Assembly (NCBI GenBank): GCA_964555935.1
Contig: CAZKUN010000014.1
Location: 12,948 to 76,947 of the forward strand
Length of the DNA stretch: 64,000 bases
From: CAZKUN01 sp964555935
GTDB lineage: Bacteria; Armatimonadota; Zipacnadia; Zipacnadales; VGFC01
Direction: 5' to 3'
A program made the position numbers and the translations under genes. Below are positions 52,787 through 61,369 of the stretch, in pieces. The first letter of the stretch is position 1, and each line of letters begins with the position of its first letter. The notes beneath the pieces were generated by a model. It was not told the origin of the DNA, ran no database searches, and saw nothing but the letters and a program-made list of their open reading frames with translations.

Positions 52787-53796
52787 CACCGAGAGACCGA
52801 GTCGCGGCGGCGCTTCGGCATGAGGAGACCGAGCGCGTGCCGTTAAACCTGATGCTCTCGCCACCCGCCGAGGCGCTGCTGCAGGAGCGCTACGCTGCGG
52901 ATGATCTGCAGACGGCCCTGGAGATCGACCTGTACGTGTACGCTTGCGCGGGCAAGCCGCTCTACGCGATGCCGGATGAGTTTGGACCAACAATCACCGA
53001 TGAGTTCGGCGTGGTCTGGTCGACGTCCGAGATCGATCGCGGCTATCCCATTGAGCACCCGCTCCGGGAGCCGACACTGGATGGGTATGAGTTCCCTGAC
53101 GCTCGCTCGGAGAAGCGCTGGGCACCCGTAGCCGATGCGGCGCAAGCCTACTCGGACTGCTTCCGGATCGCGGTAGTTGGGGATCTCTGGGAGCGCGCCC
53201 ACTTCATGCGCGGGCTGGACACGCTGCTGATGGATCTGCGCGAGCATCCCGCATTCGTGCATGACCTCCTCGACCGGATCTGTGAGTACATTCTCGCGAC
53301 GCTGTCAGGCATGGTGGGCCACGCGCCCGACGGCGTGTTCATCAGCGATGACTACGGCTTCCAGGACAGGCTGATGATGTCCCCCGCCGATTGGCGCGAG
53401 TTCGTCAAGCCCCGGCTCGCGCGGGTGATTGCCGCGTCGCGAGACCATGGACTCGTCACGATGCTACACTCGTGTGGGTGCGTGTCGGCGATCATCCCCG
53501 ATCTGATCGAGCTTGGCCTCGATATCCTGCATCCCATCCAGCCTGAGGCGATGGATGTCTTCGCGCTCAAACGGGAGTATGGCAAGGATATCACCTTCTG
53601 CGGCGGCATCAGCACTCAGCAGACCATGCCGCTCGGCTCGCCCGAGGATGTCCGCGCCGAGGTCGAGTTGAAGGCGCGCGAACTGGGCGTTGGCGGCGGA
53701 TACATCCTTGAGCCCGGCATCACGCTCCAGGCCGATGTTCCGCTGGAGAACCTGGTGGCGCTGGTCGAGGCAACGCGGTCTTTCAGACGCGCCTGA
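52783..53796 (+). CDS. Uroporphyrinogen decarboxylase-family protein, copy 2
   Basis: The protein is 337 residues. The opening MTPRDRVAAALRHEETERVP has the family form. The metal-binding region is LVTMLHSCGCVSAIIPDLIE, with His and Cys in the positions used by methyl-transfer members. DILHPIQPEAMDVFALKREY and ITFCGGISTQQTMP follow, and GGGYILEPGITLQADVP is a conserved C-terminal loop. It is the more standard of the two UroD-like proteins in this window. Translation is coupled to the secreted barrel protein upstream. Confidence 0.87.
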   Translation: MTPRDRVAAALRHEETERVPLNLMLSPPAEALLQERYAADDLQTALEIDLYVYACAGKPLYAMPDEFGPTITDEFGVVWSTSEIDRGYPIEHPLREPTLDGYEFPDARSEKRWAPVADAAQAYSDCFRIAVVGDLWERAHFMRGLDTLLMDLREHPAFVHDLLDRICEYILATLSGMVGHAPDGVFISDDYGFQDRLMMSPADWREFVKPRLARVIAASRDHGLVTMLHSCGCVSAIIPDLIELGLDILHPIQPEAMDVFALKREYGKDITFCGGISTQQTMPLGSPEDVRAEVELKARELGVGGGYILEPGITLQADVPLENLVALVEATRSFRRA

Positions 53797-53832
53797 AGGG
53801 TTGGCGTGGCGGTCGCGTGAATACACGCCCTA

Positions 53833-53941
53833 TATGTGGTTTCAAGACCCCCGTAGGTCGAAGCTATAGCTTCGACAGCCCCCGTAGGTCGGATCTCCAG
53901 ATCCGACGGCTACGGTTGTTGGGGTTCTGAAACCAGCGCTA
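53833..53941. repeat. Double-hairpin copy of the dispersed element
   Basis: The copy contains two GTAG-headed hairpins in direct order: the CGAAGC type at 53857-53876 and the GGATC type at 53888-53907. They sit within ends reading TATGTGGTTTCAAG and CTGAAACCAGCGCTA. This is the only copy in which both types share one pair of ends. It sits between two plus-strand genes and supplies no stop codon. Confidence 0.85.
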
Positions 53942-53980
53942 GCACTGCCGCAACGAGTCTTTCACCCAAGGAGTGCCCTC

Positions 53981-55042
53981 ATGCCCCTCAAGTTTGAGAA
54001 GGTCCTGATTGCTGACGAGCGCTATGAGACGGCGGCCGCATTCGACGTGAACGGCGACGGTGTGCTGGATATCGTGTCGGGCGCGTGGTGGTATCCCGGG
54101 CCGGACTTCAGCACCCGGCACCGCATAGGTACCGTGTCCGCGCATGATGATTACTTCGACGACTTCTCGACCATCCCGCTGGATGTGAATGGCAGCGGTC
54201 GGCTGGACTTCATCACCGGCGGCTGGTGGGGCAACACGTTGCGCTGGCGGGAGAACCCGGGCAACCCAGACGCGGAATGGCCCGAGCACGTCATCGCCGA
54301 GACGGGGAACGTCGAGACGACCCGGGCGTGGGATGTCGACGGCGACGGGCAGCTTGAGATCGTGCCCAACTGCCCCGGCGCGCCGCTCAAGGTCTTCAAG
54401 CCCAACGGCGACGGCACGTTCGCGGCGCATACGATTTTCGAACAGGCCCAGGGACATGGCTTCGGCTTCGGTGATATCAGCGGAAGCGGGCGGGGCGACT
54501 TCGTTCTCGCGCATGGCTGGCTCGAGGCGCCTGAAGACACGTTCGGCGGCGAATGGACCTATCACGGCGGGCTGTCGCTTGGCTCGGCGAGCTGCCCGAT
54601 CCTCGTGGCGGATGTCAATGGCAACGGGCTGGGCGACCTCATCGTCGGCCAGTCCCACGCTTATGGACTGGACTGGTGGGAACAGGTCCGGGACGGCGAT
54701 GCGATCACCTTCGTGAAGCACGCGATCGACCCGCACAACTCCCAGTATCACGACATGTTCTGGACTGATATCGACGGCGACGGCGAGCCGGAACTCGTCA
54801 CCGGCAAGCGCTACTGGGCCCACAGCGGCAACGATCCAGGCGCCAAGGATGACCTTGGCATCTACTACTTCAAGTGGGACGGCGAGAACTTCAGCAAGCA
54901 GGTCATCGATCACGGTCCGGTCCGCGAGGCCACGGGCTGCGGCATCGCGTTCGACATCCAAGACATCAGCGGCGACGGCCGCCTCGACATCCTCGCGCCG
55001 GGCAAAGACGGACTGTACGTGTTCTACAACCGGGGCGAGTGA
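53981..55042 (+). CDS. FG-GAP/VCBS-type beta-propeller protein without signal peptide
   Basis: The protein is 353 residues, with AAGGAG nine bases before the ATG. At least five repeats contain calcium-loop-like motifs: DVNGDGVLDIVSG, DVNGSGRLDFITGG, DVDGDGQLEIVP, DVNGNGLGDLIVG and DIDGDGEPELVTG, with DISGDGRLDIL at the end. This is an FG-GAP/VCBS propeller of about seven blades. Such proteins are normally exported, but the sequence begins MPLKFEKVLIADERY with no hydrophobic segment. The next gene starts five bases later and does have a signal peptide. Confidence 0.85.
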   Translation: MPLKFEKVLIADERYETAAAFDVNGDGVLDIVSGAWWYPGPDFSTRHRIGTVSAHDDYFDDFSTIPLDVNGSGRLDFITGGWWGNTLRWRENPGNPDAEWPEHVIAETGNVETTRAWDVDGDGQLEIVPNCPGAPLKVFKPNGDGTFAAHTIFEQAQGHGFGFGDISGSGRGDFVLAHGWLEAPEDTFGGEWTYHGGLSLGSASCPILVADVNGNGLGDLIVGQSHAYGLDWWEQVRDGDAITFVKHAIDPHNSQYHDMFWTDIDGDGEPELVTGKRYWAHSGNDPGAKDDLGIYYFKWDGENFSKQVIDHGPVREATGCGIAFDIQDISGDGRLDILAPGKDGLYVFYNRGE

Positions 55043-55047
55043 GTGGC

Positions 55048-56271
55048 ATGAATCTCCCGACGGGCGTGCTCATCGCGTTGACCATGGCCTGCGTCTCGGT
55101 GGCGCAGACCATGCCGCGAGCGGGCGACATCTACCGCGAGTACTCCACCGATCTGCGTTCGGGCAACAGCTGGCGGGTGACCGATCCTGACGCCGCGCAT
55201 CCGGGCGCGCAAGACTTCCTGCCAAACCCCGTTCTAAGCATGCAGATCGATGACTTGGATGGCGCGGTTCGGGCTGAGCTACTCATCGATCGCTGGGGCG
55301 GGCATCCGGGCACGAGCGAGAAGCGGGTCCGCTTCAACGGCAACGACTGGCTTGACCTGCCCGAACTTGCCACCACGCCTGAGGATCATGATCCGCGCGC
55401 GTATATGTACGAGGATAATCCCGTCATCGACGTGCCGCTGGCGCACCTGCACGAAGGCGAGAACACGTTCGAGGGCACGTGTGGAGACCAGGTTGTGCAC
55501 TCGTTTGGGTGGGGTCAGTGGGGCTGGTATGGCGCCGTATTGCGGGTGTACTTCGACGCCGACAAGCCCCATGCCACGGGACGCATTCTGCGCGACGACG
55601 GCACAGCGCTGGGCGAGGGCCCCATCATTGAGGTGGAGACGTCCGGTGACGTCGATCGCGTGGATGTGTTTGCGTTCTACGAGGGCTATGATGAGGACGG
55701 CGACGGCGAGTATGTCGGCTGGCATGGCGAGATCCGTCGGACGGAACTCCACGGCCATGTCGGCACGGCGACGGAGGCCCCCTTCCGCGTCACTTGGGAC
55801 ACGCGCTGGGTGCCCGATCAACCTGATGGGCAGATGAAGCTTGTAGCCCGCGTGCGCGACAGCTCGGGCATGTGGTCCGTGAGCGATGTGGTCGACGGAC
55901 TCAGTCTTGTCCGCGATGGCGCGACGGTGAAGCTCTACACGTCGAGCGATGTCCCGGAGCACTTCTGGGTCCGCGCCGGTCGGAGGCAGCAGTGCACGGT
56001 CACGATCCCGGATGGAGCGGACCTACCGCGCGCGACGGAGGCCGGGCTCTTCTTGCGAACGTGGAATGGCCATGACTACCCGCTGAGGGTCAACGAGTGG
56101 GAAGACACTATCGGTGGAGCGAACCACTACTACGCGCTCTCGCGGCGAGACGTGCCGCCTGAGGAGTTGTGCAGTGGCGAGAACGTGATCGAGTTCCACG
56201 CGGAGACGGAGCACCACGGGGCCGAGATCCTCTGGCCGGGGCCGGCGTTGATTGTGCGATACGGGAAGTAG
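55048..56271 (+). CDS. Secreted beta-sandwich protein of unknown function
   Basis: The protein is 407 residues from ATG 55048, five bases after the FG-GAP gene. The signal peptide is MNLPTGVLIALTMACVSVAQ. Two jelly-roll-like regions (RAELLIDRWGGHPGTSEKRV and QCTVTIPDGADLPRATEAGL) flank an Ig-like stretch (PFRVTWDTRWVPDQPDGQMK). Repeated phrases such as LHEGENTFEGTCGDQ and LCSGENVIEFHAETEHHG resemble binding domains that present polar loops on a beta-sandwich. No catalytic motif is evident. A carbohydrate-binding or scaffold role is a guess from context. Confidence 0.65.
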   Translation: MNLPTGVLIALTMACVSVAQTMPRAGDIYREYSTDLRSGNSWRVTDPDAAHPGAQDFLPNPVLSMQIDDLDGAVRAELLIDRWGGHPGTSEKRVRFNGNDWLDLPELATTPEDHDPRAYMYEDNPVIDVPLAHLHEGENTFEGTCGDQVVHSFGWGQWGWYGAVLRVYFDADKPHATGRILRDDGTALGEGPIIEVETSGDVDRVDVFAFYEGYDEDGDGEYVGWHGEIRRTELHGHVGTATEAPFRVTWDTRWVPDQPDGQMKLVARVRDSSGMWSVSDVVDGLSLVRDGATVKLYTSSDVPEHFWVRAGRRQQCTVTIPDGADLPRATEAGLFLRTWNGHDYPLRVNEWEDTIGGANHYYALSRRDVPPEELCSGENVIEFHAETEHHGAEILWPGPALIVRYGK

Positions 56272-56344
56272 GACTTGAGGCGTGGGAATTGACCACCGAG
56301 CGACCATCAGGATGCGACAATCGCTGGACCTGAGGTGATGACCT

Positions 56345-58612
56345 GTGATATTCGGATTGATCGGCACCGCCTGTGCCGCGCTTGCCGCACCGTTGCCCAC
56401 TGGACCGGAGAAGGCCGCGCTTGAGCCACCGCACTTTCCCACGCGACTGCACGCGTATGTTTGGCGGAACTGGCAGCTCGTACCGGCAGAGCGCCTGGCG
56501 GAGGTCGTCGGCGCGGAGGCGAGTGACGTTCGCCGAATTGGGCGCGCGATGGGCCTCAGCGATCCGCCGAAGATCACTGAGGACCAGCAGACCCGGTTGA
56601 GCACCACGATCATCCGCCGCAACTGGCATCTGCTTCCCTACGAACAACTGCTGGTGCTACTGGGATGGACCGCGGATGAACTGGCGTATTACCTTCGCGA
56701 GGATGACTTCCTGTTCGTCAAGCTGGGAAACCTGAAGCCGACATGCGAGCCAATACGCTACGAGCCGGCGACCGATGACGTGGCGCAGAGGGAGCGGGAG
56801 ATAGCGGCAGTGGTGGCCGAGGCGTTCCCGGACGGAGTCGGTTCGCCGGACGATCCGCTCCTGGGCTTCGTGGACGACCTCTCGACGCCCATCGGCAAGA
56901 CCCAACTGCCCGAATCGCGTTTCCATCCGAGATTCTGCTTCTCATACTTCGGCCTGACGGGCGACCCTCTGCTGGAATCGGGGGACTGCGGCTATCCGGA
57001 TGGGCTTCTGGCGCGTCTGGCCGCCTCGGGCGTCGATGGCGTCTGGCTGCAGGCAGTGCTGTACAAGCTCGCGCCCTTCCCGTGGGATTCGGGCCTCAGC
57101 GAGGGCCACGAGACGCGGCTCGCAAGCCTGCGCAAGCTCTGCCGACGGGCTCGGAAACATGGTATCGGCGTCTACATGTACCTCAATGAGCCGCGGTCGA
57201 TGCCGACCGAATTCTTCGAGGGTCATCCGGAATTGCTCGGCATCGCCGAAGGCGGATATGGGACGCTCTGCACGAGCTTGCCCGAGGTCCGCGACTACGT
57301 GCGCGACGGCATTGCCCATGTCTGTGGCGAGGTCCCGGAGCTGCGTGGTTGGTTCTCGATCACCGCGTCGGAGAACCTCACAAGCTGTTGGAGTCACCAT
57401 CGCGGCGCCAACTGCCCGCGCTGCAAAGAGCGCGAGCCGGCCGAGGTGATCGCGGAGATCAACGGGGTCTTCCTCGAGGGCATTCGGCAGGCTCAGAGCG
57501 ACGCCGAGTTGATCTGCTGGGACTGGGGCTGGCGGGACGACTGGGCGCCGGCGGCGATCGAGGCTCTGCCGGACGGGGTGTCGTTTCAGAGCGTCAGCGA
57601 GTGGAGCATTCCGATCAAACGGGGCGGCGTCGACAGCGTCGTGGGCGAGTACTCCATCTCGGAGGTCGGACCGGGGCCACGGGCGACGCGCCATTGGCGG
57701 ATTGCTCGCGAGCGCGGGCTGAAGACGATCGCGAAGATCCAGGCCGGTTGCACGTGGGAGCTGTCGGCCGTGCCGTACATCCCGGCCGTCGCCAACGTGG
57801 CGCAGCACGCCGCGAATCTGCGGGACGCGGGAGTCGAGGGTCTGATGGCCGGCTGGACATTGGGGGGGTATCCCTCTCCGAACTTGGACGTCGTGGCGGA
57901 GATGGGGCGCGGCGAGCCGACGGTGGACGAAGCAATGCTCGCGGTGGCCGAACGGCGCTTCGGGCGAGCCCTCGCGCCGCACGTGGTCGACGCCTGGCGA
58001 GGCTTCAGCACGGCTTTCAGCGAGTTCCCGTTCCACATCGGCCTCGTCTACAGCGGTCCGCAGCAGATGGGACCCGCGAATCTGCTCTACGGATCGCCGA
58101 CGGGCTACAACGCGACGATGGTGGGAATCCCGTATGATGATCTCAATCGCTGGCGCGCGGTGTATCCCCCGGACGTGTTCATCGGCCAGTTTGAGAAGGT
58201 CGCGCAGGGCTTCGACAGTGCGGTGCGCGAGCTACGGCGAGCCGGGCGTGGACTTGAATCGAGCCACGTGGAGAAACAGGCGCTCGCCGACGAGATAACC
58301 GTCGCGTCGGCATGCACGTTGCACTTCCGCAGCGTCGCGGACCAGGCCCGATTCATCGTGGCACGCGATGCGCTGGCTGGCGCGGCGACGGCGGAGGAGG
58401 CCGGCGCGCTGATCGCGGAACTTGCAGTACTGCTCGAGCGGGAGATCGACTCGGCACGAGCGCTGTGCGCGCTGCAAGCAGGGGACTCGCGGATCGGGTA
58501 TGAGGCGTCGAACCAGTACTATTACGTGTCGGTTGATCTCGCCGAGAAGGTACTGAGCTGCCGCGACCTGCTGGGCCGCTGGCTGCCGGCGCAACGAGAG
58601 AAGTGGGACTGA
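56345..58612 (+). CDS. TIM-barrel glycoside hydrolase candidate with duplicated N-terminal helical motif
   Basis: The protein is 755 residues from a GTG start with a weak, short signal-like N-terminus (MIFGLIGTACAALAAP). Two similar helical units follow: WRNWQLVPAERLAEVVGAEA at about 40 and RRNWHLLPYEQLLVLLGWTA at about 95. This pair is known in front of barrel hydrolases from Bacteroidetes and related phyla. The barrel contains GVDGVWLQAVLYKLAPFPW, GIGVYMYLNEPRSMP, GWFSITASENLTSCW, HHRGANCPRCKERE with a Cys pair, and ICWDWGWRDDW. A GH20-like or unclassified activity is possible. The C-terminal third is helical. It is the last gene of the plus-strand run and ends in TGA before a repeat element. 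Confidence 0.72.
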   Translation: MIFGLIGTACAALAAPLPTGPEKAALEPPHFPTRLHAYVWRNWQLVPAERLAEVVGAEASDVRRIGRAMGLSDPPKITEDQQTRLSTTIIRRNWHLLPYEQLLVLLGWTADELAYYLREDDFLFVKLGNLKPTCEPIRYEPATDDVAQREREIAAVVAEAFPDGVGSPDDPLLGFVDDLSTPIGKTQLPESRFHPRFCFSYFGLTGDPLLESGDCGYPDGLLARLAASGVDGVWLQAVLYKLAPFPWDSGLSEGHETRLASLRKLCRRARKHGIGVYMYLNEPRSMPTEFFEGHPELLGIAEGGYGTLCTSLPEVRDYVRDGIAHVCGEVPELRGWFSITASENLTSCWSHHRGANCPRCKEREPAEVIAEINGVFLEGIRQAQSDAELICWDWGWRDDWAPAAIEALPDGVSFQSVSEWSIPIKRGGVDSVVGEYSISEVGPGPRATRHWRIARERGLKTIAKIQAGCTWELSAVPYIPAVANVAQHAANLRDAGVEGLMAGWTLGGYPSPNLDVVAEMGRGEPTVDEAMLAVAERRFGRALAPHVVDAWRGFSTAFSEFPFHIGLVYSGPQQMGPANLLYGSPTGYNATMVGIPYDDLNRWRAVYPPDVFIGQFEKVAQGFDSAVRELRRAGRGLESSHVEKQALADEITVASACTLHFRSVADQARFIVARDALAGAATAEEAGALIAELAVLLEREIDSARALCALQAGDSRIGYEASNQYYYVSVDLAEKVLSCRDLLGRWLPAQREKWD

Positions 58613-58618
58613 CCCCTA

Positions 58619-58717
58619 TAGCTGGTTTCAAAACCCCAACAACTGGACCGGTCGTGGAAACTCAAACAGCGAGTTTCCCAGGAGCTTCGACCTACGGGGG
58701 GCTTGGAACCACTTCTA
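58619..58717. repeat. Chimeric 99-bp copy of the element with a second hairpin inserted in its loop
   Basis: The copy is in reverse orientation. Ends read TAGCTGGTTTCAAAACC and GGAACCACTTCTA. The central CGAAGC hairpin is opened and carries an extra hairpin, GGAAACTC (58656-58663) and GAGTTTCC (58671-58678). CTACGGGG follows the distal arm. The final CTA (58715-58717) is the TAG stop of the minus-strand beta-helix gene. Confidence 0.82.
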
Positions 58718-60283
58718 GTCGGTGACTTCGACGATGTGCTCGACGCGGGCCGCCTGGCCGTCGTCGGTCCACGCCACGCAGGTCACCAGGCGCTTGCCCG
58801 GCGCGCCGAAGACATGAGTCACCTCGGCGCCGATGACCGGCGGCCCCTCGCCGAAGTCCCACATCGCGGTGGCGTCGTCCGGTAGCGCCCGGAACGTGAC
58901 AGGCACTCCGGCTTTGGCCTCGCCGGGCGCCTCGATGCTGCACGCGTCGATCTCCCAGGTGTACTCACGAGCCTCGGTCAAGGCGTCTGACCCGTTGTCC
59001 TCGACGGTGCAGTCAATCCAGTTCAGCCCGGTGTACTCGCCCGGGCCCACGCAAGCGCCCGCCGCGTTGTCGCGAATCGCGCATCTGATGAATGTGAGGA
59101 AGTCGACTCCACCCCCGCCGAGTTGGATGCCATACTTGCTGTTTCCGCTGAACTCGCAGTCCTCCAGGACGATGTGTTTCACGTTCCCGTTGGTGCGAAA
59201 GCCGTTGCCCTCGCCGCCCTTGTACTTGACCGACGGGTGGCCGAAGGGCGTGTCGTTGAACTTGCAGCGGGAGTAGTAGTGGTAGGCGATTCCGCCGTCC
59301 TCGCCCTGGAGCTGGACGGCCCAGTGGTAGCATCCTCGGATGATGTTGTCGGCGTAGTAGTGATAGTTCTTGGGCATGGTGCTTGAGACCGAGATGCCGA
59401 TTCCCTGGGTTTGGTCAACCTCGTTGTCGGTGACGATGCAGTAACTGCCGATGATCTCGAGGCCGTAGGGCTTACTCGTCCCATCCTCGGAGCGGACGAT
59501 GTTGCGCCGAACGGAGCAGTAGTCGCATCCGCCGATGCTGAGCCAGTGGTCGATCTCATTGTCCTCGATGACGGAGCGATCGCACCCGCCCCAGACTTCG
59601 ATTCCCAACCCCGTGCCGCCGGAGCCGGTGACGACGTTGTCGGTGATGACGAGGTCGGTCGAGCCGTTGTCGCCGAAGATGCCGCCGCGGCCGGTTGAGT
59701 TGATGGTGCAGCGCAGGACCTGGTTGCGGGAGGAACCCCAAGACAGTCGAATGCCGGAGCCGAAACTGGCGCCGACTCCGATGTTTTCGAGCGTGCAGTC
59801 GGCGATGACGCTGTCGGTCACGCCGCCCTCGCGGGAGGGGTTCCTGCCGTTGAAGTGGATGCCATGCGGCCCGAAGATGTCGGGGGCGATGAGATTGCGG
59901 ATGGTGATGTCGTGTAGGTTGAGCCCTCGGGAGTTGGTCGAGGAGATGCCCTGGTTCAGCTTCGCGTTCTCCGCACCGTCAATGGAGAGGAGGGCGACCT
60001 CGACATTCTCGCAGCCGTGGATGCCGATGACCGCGCCGGAGAAATCGCCGGCCGCTCGGAGGAGGGTTTCTCCTTGCCCGTCGCCGAGCAGATGCGTCCC
60101 GGACTTCGGCAGGATCTGCTCGGTGATCGCGTACTCGCCGCCCGGAAGCGCGACGGTGTCGCCCGCCTCCGACGCTTCGATGGCGGCGGAGATGGCGGAT
60201 GAATCGAACCCATCTACTTCGATCGTCGCCGCCGGAACGGAAGCTGTCGCCGTAAGGACCAGGATGACCGCAGTCAGCCTCAT
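58715..60283 (-). CDS. Secreted parallel beta-helix protein with C-terminal PKD domain
   Basis: The protein is 522 residues with a signal peptide ending at SVPAAT. The N-terminus (ISAAIEASEAGDTVALPGGEY) is the cap of a right-handed beta-helix. Coils follow with the usual NxIxxC pattern (DSVIADCTLENIGVGASFGS; NQVLRCTINSTGRGGIFGDN; DYCSVRRNIVRSEDG). A PKD-type Ig domain ends the protein (APGEAKAGVPVTFRALPDDA; MWDFGEGPP; THVFGAPGKRLVTCVA). It probably binds or cleaves a polysaccharide. It follows the Gfo/Idh gene by ten bases, and its stop codon comes from the repeat element. Confidence 0.85.
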   Translation of the reverse strand: MRLTAVILVLTATASVPAATIEVDGFDSSAISAAIEASEAGDTVALPGGEYAITEQILPKSGTHLLGDGQGETLLRAAGDFSGAVIGIHGCENVEVALLSIDGAENAKLNQGISSTNSRGLNLHDITIRNLIAPDIFGPHGIHFNGRNPSREGGVTDSVIADCTLENIGVGASFGSGIRLSWGSSRNQVLRCTINSTGRGGIFGDNGSTDLVITDNVVTGSGGTGLGIEVWGGCDRSVIEDNEIDHWLSIGGCDYCSVRRNIVRSEDGTSKPYGLEIIGSYCIVTDNEVDQTQGIGISVSSTMPKNYHYYADNIIRGCYHWAVQLQGEDGGIAYHYYSRCKFNDTPFGHPSVKYKGGEGNGFRTNGNVKHIVLEDCEFSGNSKYGIQLGGGGVDFLTFIRCAIRDNAAGACVGPGEYTGLNWIDCTVEDNGSDALTEAREYTWEIDACSIEAPGEAKAGVPVTFRALPDDATAMWDFGEGPPVIGAEVTHVFGAPGKRLVTCVAWTDDGQAARVEHIVEVTD

Positions 60284-60293
60284 GTTGCCCTCC

Positions 60294-61277
60294 TCAGATA
60301 TCGTAGCTCAACGTCACCGGCTGATTGCTCGCCGCGGATTCCTTGATGCCCTCATACAGCACCATCGACCGATACGATTGCACGATGTCGCTGCGGCAGT
60401 GGCTGCGGTCTCCCGTCCTCACCGCCTGGACGAACGCCTGCATCTCGGGGAAGAACCCGCCGACCACTTGCCCGTCTTGGCCCGCAGTGCTGAAGTCGAC
60501 GCGGTAGACCTCGCGCATCTCTCCACCATCGCCCGCCATGAAGAGCTGGCGCATGTCACGCGATTCGATGAACCCAGGCCCCGCGCCGTAGGCACACACC
60601 TGTTCGTCGGCATAGCCCCACGATGCTCCCGCGAGCGCCATGCTGCCGACGGTGCCGCTCTCGAATTGGAGGCTCACCGAGTAGGCGTTGGGATTCGGGC
60701 TGGTGGCGTAGACCTCGTCAACGGTGCCGCCGAGCCATGCCATTAGGTCGATCCCGTGGATGCAGAAGTCGAGCAGGAATTCGCTGCGCGGGCCGTCGTT
60801 CGCGTACTGCCCGGACGACCGGCGCATGGAGATCAGCTTGGGAGGCGCGAAGCCCTCGGCCGCCATCTCATGCTTCATCCGCACGTAGATCGGCGTGTAG
60901 CGCTTCTTGAACGCCGCCATCACCAGCCGGTCCGCCTTGGCGGCTAGCTTTGCCACCTCAAGCGCCTCGGCGCTGGTCACCGACGGCGGCTTCTCCGTGT
61001 AGACATGAAGCCCGGCCGCGAGCCCTTTCTTGGCGACGATGGGATGGGCTTCCGGGCCGATGCATCCGACGAGCGCGTCGAGTTCCTCGCGGGCCAGCAT
61101 CTCGTCGATGTCGGTGTAGACCTTGCCTGCCCCGAACCGTCTCGCCCGATCCTCGGCCTTGTCGCGGTCGAGATCGCAGACCGCCACCAGCTCCACCGGG
61201 AGCGCCTGGAAGCAAGGGTAGATCTTCGCTGTCGATAGATTGCCCGCTCCGACGGTTGCGATCCTGACGGTGTCCAT
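60294..61277 (-). CDS. Gfo/Idh/MocA-family NAD(P)-dependent oxidoreductase
   Basis: The protein is 327 residues. The N-terminal Rossmann fold begins RIATVGAGNLSTAKIYP; the third position of the Gly motif is Ser rather than Gly. VYTEKPPSVTSAEALEVA holds the EKP lysine that is catalytic in the family. DFCIHGIDLMAWLGG carries the His of the second domain. Members oxidise or reduce sugars and inositols in the cytoplasm. Placement in an operon between two secreted glycan proteins suggests use of their released sugar. The substrate is not predictable. Confidence 0.92.
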   Translation of the reverse strand: MDTVRIATVGAGNLSTAKIYPCFQALPVELVAVCDLDRDKAEDRARRFGAGKVYTDIDEMLAREELDALVGCIGPEAHPIVAKKGLAAGLHVYTEKPPSVTSAEALEVAKLAAKADRLVMAAFKKRYTPIYVRMKHEMAAEGFAPPKLISMRRSSGQYANDGPRSEFLLDFCIHGIDLMAWLGGTVDEVYATSPNPNAYSVSLQFESGTVGSMALAGASWGYADEQVCAYGAGPGFIESRDMRQLFMAGDGGEMREVYRVDFSTAGQDGQVVGGFFPEMQAFVQAVRTGDRSHCRSDIVQSYRSMVLYEGIKESAASNQPVTLSYDI

Positions 61278-61291
61278 GGGCGCAGTTCCTC

Positions 61292-61369
61292 TAAGGGTCG
61301 TCTCAGAACCTCAGCGACTGGGCCGGTCGAAGCTAGAGCTTCGACCTACGGGGTCTGGGACCACTCCTA
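61292..61369. repeat. 78-bp reverse-orientation copy of the dispersed element
   Basis: It starts TAAGGGTCGTCTCAGAACC, carries the perfect CGAAGC-type hairpin at 61325-61346 followed by CTACGGGG, and ends GGGACCACTCCTA. The last CTA is the TAG stop of the minus-strand GHL10 gene. It lies inside the gene run, 14 bases upstream of the Gfo/Idh start. Confidence 0.85.
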
